A DNA stretch of 49,451 nucleotides from Dimargaris cristalligena. Lineage: Eukaryota; Kickxellomycota; Dimargaritomycetes; Dimargaritales; Dimargaritaceae. Under the pieces are notes generated by a model. That model was not told the origin of the DNA. It was given only the letters and a program-made list of their open reading frames with translations, and did not search any database. The position numbers were made by a program, and so were the translations under genes. This document shows, piece after piece, positions 45,765-49,451 of this stretch (positions within the stretch are counted from its first letter, which is position 1; each line of letters starts with the position of its first letter). The stretch is from assembly GCA_027576995.1 (NCBI GenBank), contig JANBQC010000160.1:1-49451 (forward strand), given 5' to 3'.

Positions 45765-47697
45765 ATGTCCCAAGCTACCGCTGAAGCTAAAGGTACGTTC
45801 CCCAGTATGTACAATTTTTTTTTGGCGCGAACCCAGCGAATGGAAATTCCATACCCTTCGAGAGGAATTGTCGTGCATCCCTATTACCCCGGTGCACTCC
45901 CGCTTCGTACCCTACCCTACTGGGTATGTATTCAAAAGCGGTCCTTTTGACTAATTCCGTGTCCTTCCTCCCTGCCCAAATTTACCTATCCCATTTCCCG
46001 TTCACGCAGTCGCCCAGCCGTCGACCATCTACTACGTAGATGAGGTCAATGGCAACGATGCCCAGGGCACTGGTACCGAGACCGCCCCCTTCCAATCCGC
46101 CGGCCGGGCCTTCGACCTGTGCAAAGACCTGTCAGCCCTGCAGCTGTACACCGCCCAGGCCGCTAAGCCCGAAGCCCCCAAATTCGCCCCCATCTCCGGC
46201 GCCGCCTTCAAGAAGGCCAAGAAGCGCCACGACGAGACCCAGAAGAAGCTCAAGAAGCAGGCCGATCAACAAAAGGTTGAGGCCGAACGGGCCGCCCAGC
46301 GGGCCCTGGAGGAACAAAAGCGCCTGGATGCGGCCAAAGCCATCGTGCTCCAAGAAGATCCCCAACTCCCCGCGGCCCAGAAAATCAAGCTCCACCAGGC
46401 CGTGGCGTCCCGCGACCGCCGGGTGAAGGTTTCCGGCTGGGTGCATCGGCTGCGGACGCAGGGTAAGGACATGCGGTTCCTGGTCCTCCGCGACGGCTCG
46501 GGCTTTTTGCAGTGCGTGATGACTAACGAGCTGTGCCATACCTACGACGCCATTACCTTGACCCTGGAATCCACCGTCACGGTGTACGGTGTGATTAAGG
46601 AAGTGCCCGAGGGCAAATCCGCCCCCGATAACCACGAAATGGTGGTCGACTACTGGGAACTGATCCACCGTGCCCCCGGTGGTGACGATGCCTTTGCCTC
46701 GCAGTTGAACGAGGAAAGCGATCCCTTCGTTCTACTCAACAACCGGCACTTGGTGCTGCGTGGCGAGACCGCCTCCTCCGTACTTAAACTGCGGGCCGCC
46801 GTTATTCGGGCTTTCCGTGATCATTTCGATGGCCAAAGCTACACTGAGGTTACCCCACCCTGCATGGTGCAGACCCAAGTGGAAGGGGGCAGCACTCTGT
46901 TCAACCTCAACTACTACGGTGAGAACGCCTACCTTACCCAGTCTTCCCAGCTGTACCTCGAAACCGTGCTGCCCTCGCTCGGTGACGTCTACTGTATTGC
47001 CGAATCGTACCGTGCCGAGAAATCCCACACCCGCCGCCACTTGTCCGAATACACCCATCTGGAAATCGAGAGCGCTTTTATTACCTTTAACGACCTTTTG
47101 GACATCATCGAGAACATGGTCTGCGACGTCGTTGACCGTATCCAGCGCGATCCCCGGTCCAACGCCCTGTTGAAGCAACTCAACCCCACTTTCCAGGCCC
47201 CCCAACGTCCCTTCATGCGCATGGACTACAAGGACGCCATCGCCTGGCTCCAGGAACGCGGCGTGAAGAAGGAAGACGGTACGGAATTCGAGTTCGGCGA
47301 TGACATCCCCGAAGCCCCCGAACGCCACATGACCGACTCCATCGGCCGTCCCATCCTCCTCTGCCGCTTCCCGGCCGAAATCAAAAGTTTCTACATGAAG
47401 CGGTGCTCCGATGATAACCGCGTCACCGAGTCCGTGGACGTCCTGATGCCCGGTGTCGGTGAAATCGTGGGTGGTTCTATGCGTATCTCCGACATGGAGG
47501 AACTGCTGGCCGGCTACCGTCGGGAAGGTATCGACCCTGCCCCCTACTACTGGTTCACCGATCAGCGCAAGTACGGTACTTCCGAACACGGCGGCTTCGG
47601 TCTGGGCGTGGAGCGCTTCTTGGCCTGGATGGCCGATCGGAAGACCGTGCGTGACTGCTCGCTGTTCCCCCGCTTCATGGGCCGCTGTGCTCCTTAA
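45765..47697 (+). CDS. DED81: Cytosolic asparaginyl-tRNA synthetase (571 aa, 2 exons)
   Basis: Class IIb synthetase that charges tRNA-Asn. A 28-nt first exon (45765-45792) is joined in phase 1 to 46010-47697 across a 217-bp GTACGT...CGCAG intron, giving MSQATAEAKVAQ then TIYYVDEVNGND. This is followed by the eukaryotic N-terminal extension, with a Lys/Glu/Ala-rich helix at about 74-122. The OB-fold anticodon-binding domain begins at about 147 (VKVSGWVHRLRTQGKDMRF). Motif 1 is about 277-295, motif 2 about 338-362 (YRAEKSHTRRHLSEYTHLE), and motif 3 about 536-549 (GGFGLGVERFLAWM). The Tyr-Arg-Ala-Glu-Lys motif and lack of a targeting sequence mark the cytosolic AsnRS rather than AspRS or a mitochondrial enzyme. 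Codon use is strongly biased to C-ending codons, as in highly expressed genes. Confidence 0.97.
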
Positions 47698-48730
47698 ACG
47701 GACAAGACATGAATAACCAAAGGCAAATCGGGACCCAATGCGCGACATGTTGTGGTGCACAGGTTATTGCGGGTGAAATGTGAAAGCCGGCCTTCGCCCG
47801 TCTCGGTGACTTTGGTCACACTCGTTAAATCCGCCTCAACTTATTTTTTGCCGCAGTTTCTCATACAGTTTTGTCAAAAATAGTTTATTTCGGTTCCCCC
47901 TAGTCTCCTAACAGGCCTGACTGCCCAGGCCGTACTAAGTAGTATGATCATCGAATCACTCTTATTTGGCTACCCACGAATTTTCGAGTACCAGATCCTA
48001 TAACCAAATTGCATCGTTATAAATCGCCCTTATTCTGACTAAACAAATATTAATGGGGCACACAGCATACTATCTTCGCCCGGATATTATGCCGATATGG
48101 CGTTTGAATCAATCAAAAATAATTAACCAGTCACGAAATTATTCACGACCATCTTGCGTATGGTTGTTAATCTCATCCTTAACCATGGTCAACCAAAAGG
48201 CACCCGGTGTCTTTGGTGACCATACTCTAAGTCCAGACAGCACCAAAAATACGCAGTCTAATCTTTGCCAGAATTGCATATGTTGGATAGATTAAATGCT
48301 CAATGCCTTTTTATTCCAAACTTCAGCTTTAACTGTTGCATTATATCGATTCCAATATCTCTACTGCCAACCATATTTACGGCTAACCGATCACAATTTG
48401 TCCAGCCAGGTCTATAGCCTAGCTGTCCAACTGGTTAAATACGATTATTCTATCACAAGTTTAATACGTACCGGGCAAGTTACTGCCCTGTTATTAGCTT
48501 TAAATCGGCCCTTTTTATGACGGGTTTCAATGTCGCAGTGGCCCAATCCAAAGACTTGCGGCTGGATAGGTCGCGTAATACGTTACCATATAGGGTTTAA
48601 AATGGAATGCTAACCACTTACTTGCGAGTCTATGGGCAAACTTGGGTCAAACAGAGTTGTTATCAATAGGTAATACTGGTTAGTTTATATAGGGCAATAG
48701 TGTTACGTAGAAGAGCAGAGGCGGCTAACT
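47698..48730. other. Intergenic, no gene seen
   Basis: AsnRS 3' flank and about 1 kb of AT-rich sequence with short frames only (for example 48053-48520). None has a signal, domain or splice support. Confidence 0.5.
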
Positions 48731-48734
48731 AATA

Positions 48735-48895
48735 GAGGCAAGGGTACAAGTATGGGGGAATGTGCAGTGATGCGCACCTACTTGTCAGCAACTGGGTTGA
48801 TTATATATGAGGGTTTATTGGGTAAACCGGGGGTAAGAATAAGCTAAGGAACTAACAGGTAATAATAGGGTCCTATTACAGTAGCTCCAAAAAGT
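48735..48895 (-). repeat. Fragment of the AT-rich dispersed repeat family
   Basis: GGGGGTAAGAATAAGCTAAG and its surroundings match copy 1 at about 3080-3100 in the same orientation. Flanking matches extend upstream (GTGCAGT and ACTTGTCAGC against the copy 3 reverse complement) and downstream to about GGGTCCTATTA. It is a truncated fourth copy 43 kb from the main cluster, which shows the family is dispersed. Confidence 0.65.
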
Positions 48896-49451
48896 GTATC
48901 AATGTTTTCCACTTTTAGGTTTAAAGAGAGATTACGCGGGATCTTATAATAATAGAAATAAATAGTTACTACCAGGTGAAAGCCCTACTTTTCTAGTTTA
49001 TATGTGCAAAACGACAAGTCTGTATTTTCTTTGGTGACAAGGTATAGCTGTTCTTAATTGACTCGCACGTTGATACACTTTTCGGAGCCATTGTAAGTCA
49101 ACTATCAATTTCATTGATGTTAGGCAAATTACCTGTCATTGAAGAATTAGGTGTTGCGCACATTTGGGCGGACTGTCCAGGGGAGTCAATATCTAAATTA
49201 ATTCAAAAGGAAAACCTTATATTAGCTAGTTTTCTAACCTAAAAGGGTGTGCTATAGCAAATTGCCAAATACTATGGTGAAGTTGACCTTACAGACAATA
49301 AATATACTCCTAATGATAAAATATAAAAATTAATTTATTGAAAATGCCGTGTTGAACGGCCAAACCAAAGGAATCGAAAAACTATCGGGAAACTTTAGGG
49401 TGTACTGGAATATAATTACATACTATCAGAAATGGCATATATATATATATA
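48896..49451. other. AT-rich end of window
   Basis: No gene seen. The sequence ends in a TA dinucleotide run (49437-49451) cut by the window edge. Confidence 0.5.
49437..49451. repeat. (TA)n microsatellite at window end
   Basis: Alternating A and T directly visible over 15 bases, running off the end of the window. Confidence 0.9.

Noticed and set aside
46132..46668. 178-codon minus-strand ORF opposite the AsnRS N-terminal region
   Set aside because: It is an antisense shadow created by the same codon bias. Its Leu/Gly-rich sequence mirrors the sense Lys/Ala-rich helix.
46732..47760. 342-codon minus-strand ORF opposite AsnRS
   Set aside because: It is an antisense shadow of a strongly C-biased synthetase gene, with no domain of its own.

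Overview
This window looks like nuclear DNA of a filamentous or otherwise non-yeast fungus. Three genes point to fungi: ERG28, SHE9/MDM33 and a TAO3/PAG1-type RAM-network scaffold. Protein genes carry short GT-AG introns of about 120-280 bp. The coding style (compact, about 50% GC, several very long intron-poor genes) would fit an early-diverging lineage such as Zoopagomycota/Kickxellomycota, but that placement is a guess. I saw no prokaryotic operon, CRISPR array, rRNA or convincing tRNA.

Layout. 0.16-0.6 kb: a small secreted protein (-). 0.6-2.9 kb: no clear gene. 2.87-5.70 kb: an AT-rich transposon graveyard with three copies of one repeat family (one inverted). The third copy is split by one clear solo LTR (5023-5389, target duplication CCCCA) and one probable solo LTR (4572-4919). 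A fourth fragment lies at 48.73-48.90 kb. 7.2-12.9 kb: a giant intronless PPR-type, probably mitochondrial protein (-). 14.8-15.2 kb: a second small secreted protein (-). 18.4-19.8 kb: SHE9/MDM33 (-). 20.6-21.7 kb: ERV41 (-), divergent from the two-exon YAE1 (+, 22.2-23.1 kb). 24.6 kb: a 58-residue secreted peptide (+). 25.2-26.9 kb: a four-exon DUF455 ferritin-like protein (-). 27.4-27.8 kb: ERG28 (-). 28.6-37.1 kb: TAO3/PAG1/Furry (-, two exons), divergent from SCC2/MIS4/NIPBL (+, 37.8-45.0 kb, at least seven exons). 45.8-47.7 kb: cytosolic asparaginyl-tRNA synthetase (+, two exons).

The conserved genes are housekeeping functions: mitochondrial RNA metabolism and inner-membrane shape (PPR, SHE9), ER-Golgi cycling (ERV41), ergosterol synthesis (ERG28), Fe-S delivery to the ribosome-recycling ATPase (YAE1), cell polarity (TAO3), cohesin loading (SCC2) and translation (AsnRS). 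They do not form a pathway cluster. The less usual content is the three lineage-restricted small secreted proteins, the nested LTR/repeat block, and the DUF455 protein with a complete diiron-like residue set. I rebuilt splice structures by hand, using reading-phase agreement and family sequence continuity. Several starts were moved from a non-ATG codon to the first credible ATG.
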